From NCBI RefSeq assembly GCF_035555955.1, contig NZ_DATMGA010000027.1:62001-126000 (forward strand): 64,000 bases of DNA. Direction: 5' to 3'. The DNA is from Eoetvoesia sp035555955. Lineage in GTDB: Bacteria > Pseudomonadota > Gammaproteobacteria > Burkholderiales > Burkholderiaceae_B. Numbering within the stretch: position 1 is the first letter of the stretch; each line of letters begins with the position of its first letter. The translations under genes and the position numbers were made by a program. The notes below the pieces were generated by a model that saw nothing but the letters and a program-made list of their open reading frames with translations, was not told the DNA's origin and ran no database searches. Positions 8,077 to 16,351 of the stretch are shown piece by piece.

Positions 8077-9627
8077 CTACTTCTTCCATGAATACAGCCT
8101 GGGAGAAATATAGCCATTGCCCTGCAAAGGCACGTTGCAGCGCGAATCATGGGCCAGGGTGTCCACCCCTTGCAGCAGCGGGATGACCCAGGACTTCTCG
8201 GATGCCTCTTTGAGCAGTTCGCGATAGCCGGCGATACGCTTGGCCTCGTCCACCTCGCTGAAAAGGTGGTCGATGCGCGGCCCCAGCGAAGCATCGCGCC
8301 ACATCGAAAAGCGCAGACGCGGATCCAAAATGCGCCCGGCGCCATTGTCGGGATCGCCGGTGGCATTGGCCCAGTTGTACAGCATGAGGCCCGTCATTTT
8401 TTGATTGTGGCTTTGCTCCATGGCCTTGGCCGCCGTGGTGACCTCGACCGCGGCGTCGATGCCCACCTTCTTCCACATGGAAGCCAGCACGCGCGCCATG
8501 TCGTAGTCGTTGGGGAAGGTGCCGTTGGTGGTGAACAGGGTGATCTTCACCGGGTTCTTGAGGCTGTACCCTTCTTTTTCCAGCAACTGCATGGCCAATT
8601 TCTGGTTGTACGGGAAAACATAGTCGTCGACGTGGGCGGGCGAATTCTTGATGGCGACCACGGACAGCGGCACCGCCTTGCCGGCGTACAGCGCCCTGGA
8701 CAATGCGCTTTTATCGATGGCCAGGTGCAGGGCCTTGCGCACATTGTCGTTCTCGAACGGCTTGACGTAACTGGGCACCTTGACCATGTACATGGTGGAG
8801 ATGGGGTAGATTTCGCTGGTGATGCCGGGCGTCTTGCCCAGCCTTTGCGCTTCGCGTATGGGCAGGCCGGTGGCCAGCGTGGCGCGCTTGGACTCGACCA
8901 GGGCAACCCGCGACGACGCTTCGGGGGTAAACAAAAAGACCACGTTCTTGATGGCGGGCTTTTTTCCCCAATAGCCGTCGTAGGCCTCGAGCACCAGGCG
9001 CGAGCCGCGCTGGTACTGGACGATGCGGTACGGCCCGGCGCCTATAGGCTTGGCCAGAAAGCCGTCCATGCCCACCTTTTTGATGTACTGGCTGGGCAGG
9101 ATGAACGCGGCCAGAAAGCCCAGGAAGATCGGCGCGGTGGGCGTGGGCTTGCTGTACACCAGCACCGCCTGGGTGGGCGAGCTGATCTCGACGTCCTTCA
9201 GGGTGGGAAACATGCCGCGGATGGCCAGCTTGGCGTCCTGGGCCGGATGCTCGAGCAGGCTCCACTTGACATCGTCCATGGTCAGTTTGCTGCCATCGTG
9301 GAACGTGATGCCCTCGTGCAGGGTAATGGCCAGGCGCTGCTTGGTGCTGTCCTGCCATTCCCATTTGGAGATCTGCATGGGCTCGAGCTTGAGATCCGGC
9401 GAATAGCGCAGCGGCGTGTCGAACACGGTGGCGTAGATGGACTGGGCGCTGGGCAGGGTAAGCGCAGTGGGATCCCAGGAAGGCACGTCGTTGGGATACG
9501 AAATGATCAGTGTGTCCTGATCCGCGCCCTGGGCCAGCAGTTCGCGCATCGGCAGCATGGAGGCGGCCAACGCGGCGGCCCCTCCGGCCAGGAAAGACCG
9601 GCGGCCGGCCTTGATTTTGTCTTGCAT
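8077..9627 (-). CDS. Extracellular solute-binding protein, family 5 (DppA/OppA type)
   Basis: This 516-aa periplasmic binding protein feeds the ABC operon downstream. The N-terminus MQDKIKAGRRSFLAGG carries a twin-arginine motif followed by a hydrophobic stretch and LLAQG, consistent with Tat export. Family 5 features are visible, including the LTMDDVKWSLLEH region and the RKALHLAID block around the middle. The start at 9627 is chosen for the GGAGGG Shine-Dalgarno 4 nt upstream; an in-frame ATG at 9639 lies within that signal. Ligands of this family range from peptides to opines and glutathione, so none is assigned. Confidence 0.92.
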   Translation of the reverse strand: MQDKIKAGRRSFLAGGAAALAASMLPMRELLAQGADQDTLIISYPNDVPSWDPTALTLPSAQSIYATVFDTPLRYSPDLKLEPMQISKWEWQDSTKQRLAITLHEGITFHDGSKLTMDDVKWSLLEHPAQDAKLAIRGMFPTLKDVEISSPTQAVLVYSKPTPTAPIFLGFLAAFILPSQYIKKVGMDGFLAKPIGAGPYRIVQYQRGSRLVLEAYDGYWGKKPAIKNVVFLFTPEASSRVALVESKRATLATGLPIREAQRLGKTPGITSEIYPISTMYMVKVPSYVKPFENDNVRKALHLAIDKSALSRALYAGKAVPLSVVAIKNSPAHVDDYVFPYNQKLAMQLLEKEGYSLKNPVKITLFTTNGTFPNDYDMARVLASMWKKVGIDAAVEVTTAAKAMEQSHNQKMTGLMLYNWANATGDPDNGAGRILDPRLRFSMWRDASLGPRIDHLFSEVDEAKRIAGYRELLKEASEKSWVIPLLQGVDTLAHDSRCNVPLQGNGYISPRLYSWKK

Positions 9628-9759
9628 ACAACCCTCCATGACTCAATGGTGTTTCCCGGACGGAGCGAGGCATCGCCCTGTTTGGAAAGCGGTTGGGAAG
9701 AACAATCTTTTTTCAACTACTTTATAGAACGAAAACCACCCTGTCGATATACCAAAGAA

Positions 9760-9872
9760 TTTTGCCTTGGGGCGGCCCGGCGGCAAAAGATGCCCCCACG
9801 CTGCGCAGGCAGTTGCCTGCTTGCTGCCCCCCAAGGGGGCGTTTTTTGCCTTGGGGCGGCCCGGCGGCAAAA
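9760..9872. repeat. Two copies of a 29-bp direct repeat around a hairpin
   Basis: An identical 29-bp unit, starting TTTTGCCTTGGGGCGG and ending CGGCAAAA, occurs at 9760-9788 and 9844-9872. Between them lies a GCCCCCC-AA-GGGGGC hairpin followed by a T-run (about 9826-9847), which looks like an intrinsic terminator on the + strand although both flanking genes are on the - strand. Each repeat is itself partly self-complementary (TTTTGCC and GGCAAAA ends). This resembles the short intergenic repeat elements common in Burkholderiales. Confidence 0.75.
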
Positions 9873-9883
9873 AAATCCCCTCC

Positions 9884-10987
9884 TCAGGCCGGTACGCCGG
9901 CGCGTATGCCGGCCTGCTCCAGCAAGGGCAGCACGCGTTCGCAAAAGAAGGGCAGTTCCTGGCTGTAGTTCACGAACGTCAGGGCGCTGCCCTCGAACCC
10001 CGCCTGGCGCATGCGCACCAGTTCTCCGGCGATCTGCTCGGGCGTGCCCACCAAGGGGTAAGTGCCCGTGCCCGCGGCAAAGCGCTGCCGGTACTTGCGG
10101 TAGGCGATTTCGTCGTGGCTGCGGCTGAAGGCCTGCTTCTGGCGCATCATGTAGTCGACGGCGCCGGTATCCTCTTGCTCGACCGAATAGTATTGGTAGT
10201 AGTCCCGCGCTTCCTTCTCGGTTTCGCGGCACACCACGTGGGCCACGGTATAAACCCCCATTTCGCGCCCCGCAAGCGTTGCCCGCTGCTGCATGTCGGC
10301 GATCTGGGCCTTGCCCGCCTCGATGTCGGTGAACGTCGTGAACAGGAAATCGCAATGGCGCGCGGCGAAGTCGCGGCCCGGGGGGCCGAACGCCGCATTC
10401 ATGGTCACCGGCCTGGGCCGCTGCACCGACGAGGGGCTGGTCACGGCATGGTGCAGGGTGTAGTACTGGCCTTCGAAATCCAGCGGGGCGTCGGCGTTGT
10501 ACAGCTTGAACAAGATATCGGCCCACTCGGCGGCCTGGTCGTAAGGGCGCTCGACCAGCTTGCCGCCGAACATGGCGAACTCGTCCGGGTTCCAGCCGCA
10601 CACAATATTCAGCCCCGCCCGGCCATGGCTGATGTGATCCACGGTGGCCAGGGCCTTGGCCGCGTACAGCGGGTGCACCAGCGGCACGTGCACGGTCATG
10701 AACAAGGCGATCCGGCTGGTGGCGGCGGCCAGGCCCGCCGCGAACGTGAAGGTTTCGAAAGAATGCTCGCGCGCCTTGGTCTCGCCCCCGAACCCCTTCC
10801 AGCGCGCAATCGGAAGAACGAAGTCAATCCCGGCCCGATCCGCGATCTGCGCGGCGTCCAGAATATCGTCCCAGCCCGCCTTCCAGCGTTCGGGCACCTT
10901 GGTCAGCGCCGACCCTCCGTCGGCGTTGGACGAAAAGATTCCCAGCTTGAAGGTATCTGGTTTCAACATTGGATTCATGGAACTCAT
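9884..10987 (-). CDS. LLM-class flavin-dependent monooxygenase
   Basis: This 367-aa protein has the bacterial luciferase fold. It resembles the RutA / dimethyl-sulfone monooxygenase (SfnG) / DszA branch, with blocks such as WKGFGG, SFETFTFAAGLAA, TSRI, GRAGLNIVCGWN and PLVGTPEQIAGEL. These enzymes use reduced FMN from a separate reductase to oxidise small organic substrates. The start at 10987 has a GAGGA Shine-Dalgarno and begins MSSMNPMLK; the frame is open further upstream without family sequence. It follows the EthD-like gene by 67 bp on the same strand and is probably co-transcribed. No flavin reductase is encoded nearby. Confidence 0.88.
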   Translation of the reverse strand: MSSMNPMLKPDTFKLGIFSSNADGGSALTKVPERWKAGWDDILDAAQIADRAGIDFVLPIARWKGFGGETKAREHSFETFTFAAGLAAATSRIALFMTVHVPLVHPLYAAKALATVDHISHGRAGLNIVCGWNPDEFAMFGGKLVERPYDQAAEWADILFKLYNADAPLDFEGQYYTLHHAVTSPSSVQRPRPVTMNAAFGPPGRDFAARHCDFLFTTFTDIEAGKAQIADMQQRATLAGREMGVYTVAHVVCRETEKEARDYYQYYSVEQEDTGAVDYMMRQKQAFSRSHDEIAYRKYRQRFAAGTGTYPLVGTPEQIAGELVRMRQAGFEGSALTFVNYSQELPFFCERVLPLLEQAGIRAGVPA

Positions 10988-11054
10988 CGCCGCATCCTCG
11001 AATTGAAAAACATCGTATCCAGCCGCACAAGACAAATACCGTGCTCGGCCAGTT

Positions 11055-11792
11055 TCAGCCAGGCTTGCCCGCAAGCGGGCCGGCGCCGCCGAACACGCAA
11101 TCGGTGCGCATGGCCTCGTGGGTATTGGTCTGGCCGATTTGCGGCAGGGAAAGGTAGTCGGCCCGCATCTCGGCGCGTATGGGAGACTGCAGCGCCGCCT
11201 GCAGGTCGGCCACGCTGTCGAACACGACCTTGTTGCGCTGGATGGCGGCCCCCTTGGGCAGATCCAGCCCGCTAAGCCAGTCCAGCCGCGTGTAGATCTC
11301 GACCTGGCGCACGCCGGGCATGCGGCCCATAAGGGGAACATGCCCGGCCATGTATTCGGACAGCCACTGGTCATGATCCTGCCCCGATCCGTAATAGGCG
11401 ACCAGATACGTGCAAACCGCCGAGTCCGCCCCGCCCCCGGCAGCCGGCGCCTGGCCGGCAACGGGCACGGCGCGGACCACCATGGCCTGCTGGCTTTTGG
11501 CCTGCACGGGGCCCAATGAAGCCTCCAGGCCCGCCAGCAAGCCGGACAGTCCGGCCTGCCGCGCGCACGCTGCCTCCAGGCTGAACAGGCCGTCGAAGTA
11601 GAACTGCAGCACGTACTCGGCCGGCGGCTCCGGCTCGTGGCTCAGGAAGGGATCGTCGACCCGCCCGGGTTGATGCAGCAGGACTTTGCGCAGGCCTTGG
11701 ACTTGCGGCAAGCTCCGGCCCCAGTCGGGCGGCAGCGCCAAAAAGCCATCGAGACGGCTCTTCAACCTATACGTTATGAACAGCGAAATCAC
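11055..11792 (-). CDS. EthD-like tandem ferredoxin-fold protein
   Basis: This 245-aa protein has a C-terminal half with the EthD/Dabb pattern (DHDQWLSEYMAGHVPLMG, then PGVRQVEIYTR). The N-terminal half looks like a second, more degenerate copy. EthD-type proteins often accompany oxygenases in ether and aromatic degradation. The start is placed at a GTG (11792) because an AAGGGGAA Shine-Dalgarno precedes it. A longer reading from 11870 would run through the palindrome at 11848-11859, which looks like a promoter operator. It sits upstream of the luciferase-like monooxygenase. Confidence 0.65.
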   Translation of the reverse strand: MISLFITYRLKSRLDGFLALPPDWGRSLPQVQGLRKVLLHQPGRVDDPFLSHEPEPPAEYVLQFYFDGLFSLEAACARQAGLSGLLAGLEASLGPVQAKSQQAMVVRAVPVAGQAPAAGGGADSAVCTYLVAYYGSGQDHDQWLSEYMAGHVPLMGRMPGVRQVEIYTRLDWLSGLDLPKGAAIQRNKVVFDSVADLQAALQSPIRAEMRADYLSLPQIGQTNTHEAMRTDCVFGGAGPLAGKPG

Positions 11793-11847
11793 GTCTTCCC
11801 CTTGTCGGCGCCGGGCCGACGATGCAAGGCATAAACTGCTTTCATTT

Positions 11848-11859
11848 ACTGAATTCAGT
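11848..11859. promoter_or_regulatory. Palindrome ACTGAATTCAGT (operator candidate A)
   Basis: This is a perfect 12-bp palindrome about 56 bp upstream of the EthD-like start codon. Single-mismatch versions occur at 12053-12064 and 14341-14352, both in intergenic or gene-edge positions of the same catabolic block. Confidence 0.5.
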
Positions 11860-12052
11860 TTATGTTTCACTTATTGATGCGTCAATCCAGATGTTTTCCC
11901 ATGCAGCAGCAAAAACCAGATTCTCTTTGTTTATCAAAATACTGCTTCCATCCTGCCGTTTACCCTAGGGCCTGTTAACACTTATTAAGGAGCCGCGAAG
12001 GGTTGGGTCTTGAACCGGCCCTAATGGCTTCATTCAGGAATCCGCCAAAAAA

Positions 12053-12064
12053 ACAGAATTCAGT
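12053..12064. promoter_or_regulatory. Palindrome variant ACAGAATTCAGT (operator candidate B)
   Basis: This differs by one base from the perfect palindrome at 11848-11859. It overlaps the stop codon of the FAD-linked dehydrogenase and lies about 260 bp upstream of the EthD-like gene. The rest of the 267-bp gap 11793-12059 is AT-richer than its surroundings and holds no gene. Confidence 0.4.
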
Positions 12065-13493
12065 AAAAAGAGGTTCCAATGACTTCATCCGGGAATAGTT
12101 TGCCCCGGTTCAGGATATTGCGCGGATCCAGGGCCTGCTTGATGGCGCCCATGGCGTCCAGGTCGGCACGGCTGCGCGTGCGCCCCAGCTCCTGCCGTTT
12201 CTTCAGGCCTATGCCGTGCTCGGCTGAAACCGAGCCGCCGTACTCGCCGACCAGCCCGTAAACCATTGCCTCGACCTGGGCCGCGACGGCATCCGTTGCG
12301 CCCGGCACGTCGACGATAAGGTGCAGGTTGCCATCACCTAGATGCCCGTACACCAGCGCCGTACTGGCCGGCCAGTTGGCGCGCAGGCGGTCGGCGCAAG
12401 TCTGGGCCGCAACGCCTATGTCGCGGATCGAAAAGCTGACGTCGAAGGCGATCAGCCCGGGCATCAAGCGCGGAAACTCGGCCGGCGCATCGCGCACGCC
12501 CCAGAACGCCAGCGCATCGCGGGCCGTTGCCGCCACGGCGGCATCCTCAATAATGCCCTGCGCCAGGCAGTCCTCCAGCAATTGCTCGAAATCTTCCTGG
12601 TGCCGGCGCCCGCCCCCCGTGCTTTCCAGCAGCACGTAATAACGGTGGGGGCCGGCCAGCGGCGGCTTGACGCTAGGCACCTTGGCCATCACGTAGTCGT
12701 AGTAGCCCGGCCACATGACTTCGAACGCCGACACCCCGCCGGGCAGGCATTGCTGGGCGCGCCGCAACAGCGCAGTAACCGAGTCGTAGCCGGCCAGGCC
12801 GCAGAAGGCGGTCGCCGCCGCGCCGGGCAGGGCGCGCAGGCGCAACACCGCGCGGGTGATCACCCCCAGCGTTCCCTCGCTGCCGATGAGCAGGTTTTTC
12901 AGATCGAGCCCGGTGTTGTTCTTGACCATCTTGCGCAAGCCGCCGACGACGCGGCCGTCGGCCAGCACCGCTTCCAGATCCAGAACCTGTTCGCGCGCCA
13001 TGCCGTACTTGATGACGCGATTGCCGCCGGCGTTGGTGCCCAGATTGCCGCCTATGGTGCAAGACCCTCGCGCTCCGAGATCCAGCGCGAACATCAGGCC
13101 CAGGTCCTGGGCCCGTTCCTGAACCGCCTGCAGCGTCACGCCGGCCTGAACCGTCATGGTTCCGGAGGCCTCATCGACCTCTTCGATGGCGTTCATTCTT
13201 TCCAGGCTCAGGGCGACATCGCCCTCTTGCGTGCAGGCCCCGCCGGCAAGACCGCTGAGGCCGCCCTGCACCACCACCGGCTGGCGGTAGCGATGGCAGA
13301 CAGCCAGTGCCTGCGACACCTGTTGAGTGCTGCGGGGACGCAGCAACGCCAGAGGCGCCGCCGCGGGCAGGCCGCTCCAGTCCGCATGGCGGCGCTGCGC
13401 AAGATCGTCGCCGGCCAACACGCCATCCGCCCCCAGGACGTCCCGAAGGCTTTGCAATACGGCTTCGTTCGGCATGAGCGGCTGCGGCCTCAT
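12060..13493 (-). CDS. FAD-linked D-2-hydroxyacid dehydrogenase (GlcD/D-lactate type)
   Basis: This 477-aa flavoenzyme belongs to the VAO/PCMH FAD-binding family. The FAD-binding part has the QGGLSGLAGGA segment and the ARGSCTIGGNLGTNAGG motif. The C-terminal oxidase domain has GHLGDGNLHL and SAEHGIGLKKR, the metal and substrate motifs of D-lactate and D-2-hydroxyglutarate dehydrogenases. The start at 13493 overlaps the upstream aldolase stop by 4 bp (ATGA), so the two are translationally coupled. It could oxidise a D-2-hydroxyacid made or cleaved by the aldolase; the acid is not identifiable from sequence. Confidence 0.88.
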   Translation of the reverse strand: MRPQPLMPNEAVLQSLRDVLGADGVLAGDDLAQRRHADWSGLPAAAPLALLRPRSTQQVSQALAVCHRYRQPVVVQGGLSGLAGGACTQEGDVALSLERMNAIEEVDEASGTMTVQAGVTLQAVQERAQDLGLMFALDLGARGSCTIGGNLGTNAGGNRVIKYGMAREQVLDLEAVLADGRVVGGLRKMVKNNTGLDLKNLLIGSEGTLGVITRAVLRLRALPGAAATAFCGLAGYDSVTALLRRAQQCLPGGVSAFEVMWPGYYDYVMAKVPSVKPPLAGPHRYYVLLESTGGGRRHQEDFEQLLEDCLAQGIIEDAAVAATARDALAFWGVRDAPAEFPRLMPGLIAFDVSFSIRDIGVAAQTCADRLRANWPASTALVYGHLGDGNLHLIVDVPGATDAVAAQVEAMVYGLVGEYGGSVSAEHGIGLKKRQELGRTRSRADLDAMGAIKQALDPRNILNRGKLFPDEVIGTSFY

Positions 13494-14227
13494 GCGCGGA
13501 CTCCCTGTGTCGCCTGCATGAAACCGGCCTTGGCTACGTCGGCGTCGCTGGCGCAAACCGCCAGCTTATAGCCCTTGCCGAAGGCGTCCCGCGCCGCTCC
13601 CATCGTGCCGGTGTAGATTCCGCAGGGCATGCCCCGCTGTTGCGCTGCCTCGAAAACGCGCCGGCAATCGCGCTCGAGCACCTCCGGGTCGTTCGTGCCG
13701 CGCGACAGGGCCAGATCGCCTGTTCCGATGAACAAATAATCGATTCCGGGCACCGCCGCAATGGCTTCGATATTCTCCACGCCTTGCACTGTCTCGATCA
13801 TGACACCCACCGCCACGTGTCCCCCCGCTTCCAGCATGGCCTCGATGCCTGCCAGCAAAGGGCGCACCCCGCCCGCCGAGCGAACCCCCGCCGGCGGATA
13901 GCGGCCGGCCATCACGGCGCGGAGCGCCTCGTCGGCGGTCTCGACCAAGGGGACAAGCACGGACGAGGCGCCGGAATCCAGCGCCTGGCCTATATGGTGC
14001 GGCGTATTGGCGGCACAGCGCGCAATGACGGGCACATGCCGCCCCGCCATTCCCACCGCGGCTTCCAGGCTATGACGGTCCCACAAGCCATGCTGAAGGT
14101 CGAGCACAATTGCGCCGGGGCGGGCATGGGCGGCAAATTCGGCCAGTGCCGCGCTGCCCAGCGCCAGCCAGATCAGATCGACCGGATCCCCGCCCGCGAG
14201 CAAAGGTTTAAATGGGATGAAGAGCAT
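13490..14227 (-). CDS. HpcH/HpaI family aldolase
   Basis: This 245-aa protein belongs to the class II pyruvate aldolase group that cleaves 4-hydroxy-2-oxoacids. It shows the barrel motifs IVLDLQHG, VPVIARC, GASSVLVPLVET (metal Glu), GVMIETVQGVENIE and YLFIGTGDLALS (metal Asp). The expected loop with RYPPAGVRSAGG is present. The ATG at 14227 follows a GGAAAG Shine-Dalgarno; the frame is open upstream without homology. It is first in a two-gene operon with the FAD-linked dehydrogenase, and an ACTGAATTCAGA palindrome lies 114 bp upstream. Confidence 0.88.
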   Translation of the reverse strand: MLFIPFKPLLAGGDPVDLIWLALGSAALAEFAAHARPGAIVLDLQHGLWDRHSLEAAVGMAGRHVPVIARCAANTPHHIGQALDSGASSVLVPLVETADEALRAVMAGRYPPAGVRSAGGVRPLLAGIEAMLEAGGHVAVGVMIETVQGVENIEAIAAVPGIDYLFIGTGDLALSRGTNDPEVLERDCRRVFEAAQQRGMPCGIYTGTMGAARDAFGKGYKLAVCASDADVAKAGFMQATQGVRA

Positions 14228-14340
14228 CTGCTTTCCGTACTGTTGACCCGGGAACAAGATTGGCAAGAACCACCCCGCCCCTGGCCGAATGCCGCACGCG
14301 CCGGGCCGTGGCGCTCGCATGCCGCGGTGCTTTCCAAAAA

Positions 14341-14352
14341 ACTGAATTCAGA
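14341..14352. promoter_or_regulatory. Palindrome variant ACTGAATTCAGA (operator candidate C)
   Basis: This copy differs by one base from 11848-11859 and is placed upstream of the HpaI-type aldolase operon. The adjacent divergent GntR gene is the most obvious candidate for the binding protein. Confidence 0.45.
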
Positions 14353-14421
14353 ATAATGCTATTGCCACAAAAACTGGCTGTCAATCCATAAAATCCTGGA
14401 AAATATCAATTTCCGCGTATG

Positions 14422-14435
14422 AAATACTGGTATTT
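14422..14435. promoter_or_regulatory. Inverted repeat AAATAC-TG-GTATTT
   Basis: This is a perfect 6-bp inverted repeat with a 2-nt centre in the divergent promoter region. It could be an operator of the GntR protein or simply AT-rich promoter sequence. Confidence 0.3.
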
Positions 14436-14558
14436 ACCCTTATCTTCATCTTAAATAGCAATAAACGGCAGAGCCATTACTTGCTATTCATCAAAAATAA
14501 TATATTGTATATTTCAAGAATACTGTCTTGGCCTCGCTTTTCCAGCGTTCATTTATTC

Positions 14559-15311
14559 ATGTCCCCCATCAACAACCGCCCCATCCGAACTCAAAGCCTG
14601 CGGCTCCAGGTCTACGACGCCCTGCGCGAACGCCTGCAGAGGGGCGACATCAAGCCGGCCGACCGGCTGCTGGATCTGGAAATCGCTGCGGACCTGGGCA
14701 TCTCGCGCATGCCCGTGCGCGAGGCCCTGCTGCAATTGACGCACGAAGGCTATCTAGTAGGTACGACGCGCGGCTTCATGCTGCCCACCCTTACCTTCGA
14801 GGACATGAACGAGATCTTCGACATCCGCAAGCTGCTCGAGCCGCGCGCCGCCGCCATGGCCGCCCGCGACATCCAGGACGAGCAACTGGAACAACTGGCC
14901 GCTGCCGTCAGTCTGGCCGAAACGTCCCACCACGAAGGCAATGCCGAGCAGTTCATCGTGGCCAATTCCGATTTCCGGCTGGGCTGGCTCCAGGCCGTCG
15001 CCAACAGGCGACTGGCCGCCATCATCAAGCGCTTCGCCGACCACGTCCAGACCGTGCGCTTCGACACACTGCAAGTGGCTGCCACCCGCCAGATCGCCCT
15101 GAACGGGCTGACCGAACTGCTGCCTTTGTTCCAGCGCCGCGACGTGCTCGGAACCCAGGAGCGCATGGAGCGCTTCATCATCAGTTCGCAAGAGGCCTTC
15201 ATTGCCGCCCGGTACTCGGCGCCTTCCGACCCCAAGCCCGCGCAAACACCGCCAAACGCCCACTCCGATCACGAACAACGCCCACGGCCGGGCGTCACCG
15301 CAACCGCATGA
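14559..15311 (+). CDS. GntR family regulator, FCD domain
   Basis: This 250-aa regulator has a winged-helix N-terminus (ISRMPVREALLQLTHEGYL) and an FCD helical domain (EIFDIRKLLEPRAAAMAA). It is paralogous to the GntR protein at 3468-4163. The ATG at 14559 begins just before the DNA-binding domain; the longer reading from 14481 adds AT-rich sequence without homology. Its stop overlaps the start of the ketopantoate-reductase-like gene (ATGA), so regulator and enzymes form one operon. It is the best candidate for controlling that operon and the divergent aldolase operon. Confidence 0.87.
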   Translation: MSPINNRPIRTQSLRLQVYDALRERLQRGDIKPADRLLDLEIAADLGISRMPVREALLQLTHEGYLVGTTRGFMLPTLTFEDMNEIFDIRKLLEPRAAAMAARDIQDEQLEQLAAAVSLAETSHHEGNAEQFIVANSDFRLGWLQAVANRRLAAIIKRFADHVQTVRFDTLQVAATRQIALNGLTELLPLFQRRDVLGTQERMERFIISSQEAFIAARYSAPSDPKPAQTPPNAHSDHEQRPRPGVTATA

Positions 15312-16351
15312 AGAACACCACAGCAACCCCGCAACACGACTCCACCACGTCCCTGCGCATCGGCGTTGCGGGGGCGGGCGCCATAGGCTGTACGCTGGCG
15401 GCCACATTGGCTCATGCGGGCGAAACCGTGCATCTGCTGGCACGCGGCGCCACCTTGCAGGCAGTGCAGAACCGCGGCATACAGCTTGCGCGGGCCGAAG
15501 ACACCATCCACGCCCCCGTCCACGCCGCGGCCGACGGCCGCGAGCTGGGCGAGCAGGACGTCCTGTTCCTGTGCACCAAGGCCCACGACCTGGCGCAAAT
15601 ACTGCCCGCCATCAAACCCATGGTAGGCCCCCATACCTGCATCGTCCCGCTCATCAACGGCGTGCCCTGGTGGTATTTCCAGGGAGTGCCCGGGCGCCTG
15701 GCCGGACGCGCCATCGAATCGGTGGATCCCGAAGGCGCGCTGCTGCGGGCCATTCCTTCGGAGCAGGTCATCGGCGCCGTCGTCTTCATTGCCGCCGAAC
15801 GCTCGGCACCGGGCGCGGTGGTGTCGCGCAACCCCATGCTGCTGATCCTGGGCGAGCTGGACCACACCGAGACGCCCAGGCTGCAGCGCATTGCCGCCAT
15901 GCTCAATGCCGCCGGCCTGCCGGCCCGCATCAGCCCGCGCATACGCGACCCGCTTTGGACCAAAATCATCGCCAATCTGGTTTCCAACCCGCTGTCGGTG
16001 CTTTCGGGGGCCACCCTGGAGGCGCTGTTCAGCGACCCTTGCCTGCTGCCCATCGTGCGCAAGCAACTGAATGAAGCCATGGCGCTTTCCGCCGCCTACG
16101 GCGCTCGAATGGAGTTCGACCCGGCTGCCATCATCGAACAGGCCGCCGGCATGGGGCCCATACGCACCTCCATGCTGCAGGACGCCACCCTTGGGCATCC
16201 CCTGGAGCTCGCCGCCATTGGCGACGCGGTGCTCGAACTGGCCCGCCTGCAGGAAATCCCCATGCCAGTCACGCAAGACATTCTTGCGCTGGTCCACTAT
16301 CGCGACAAGACAGCACGTGCCGCACAACCACCACACGGAGCAGACAAATGA
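15308..16351 (+). CDS. Ketopantoate reductase (ApbA/PanE) family oxidoreductase
   Basis: This 347-aa NAD(P)-dependent 2-oxoacid reductase has a GAGAIG Rossmann motif near residues 23-28. The family segment LCTKAHD follows, then NGVPWW with the conserved Asn. The C-terminal helical domain contains the catalytic-lysine region LWTKIIANLVSNPLS. At 347 aa it is longer than housekeeping PanE (about 300 aa) and sits in a catabolic operon between a GntR regulator and a class II aldolase. It therefore more likely reduces a related 2-oxoacid than makes pantoate. The start at 15308 overlaps the GntR stop. Confidence 0.85.
   Translation: MKNTTATPQHDSTTSLRIGVAGAGAIGCTLAATLAHAGETVHLLARGATLQAVQNRGIQLARAEDTIHAPVHAAADGRELGEQDVLFLCTKAHDLAQILPAIKPMVGPHTCIVPLINGVPWWYFQGVPGRLAGRAIESVDPEGALLRAIPSEQVIGAVVFIAAERSAPGAVVSRNPMLLILGELDHTETPRLQRIAAMLNAAGLPARISPRIRDPLWTKIIANLVSNPLSVLSGATLEALFSDPCLLPIVRKQLNEAMALSAAYGARMEFDPAAIIEQAAGMGPIRTSMLQDATLGHPLELAAIGDAVLELARLQEIPMPVTQDILALVHYRDKTARAAQPPHGADK

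Larger units (their letters stand above)
14228..14558. other. Divergent promoter region
   Basis: This 331-bp spacer is markedly AT-rich compared with the genes around it. It separates the divergent aldolase and GntR operons. It holds the palindrome at 14341-14352 and a second inverted repeat at 14422-14435, but no gene I can support. Confidence 0.6.

Noticed and set aside
14528..15307. Open frame extending upstream of the ketopantoate-reductase-like gene across the GntR gene
   Set aside because: It overlaps the well-supported GntR gene in another frame, is rich in Arg and Pro, and has no family sequence; the real start is at 15308.
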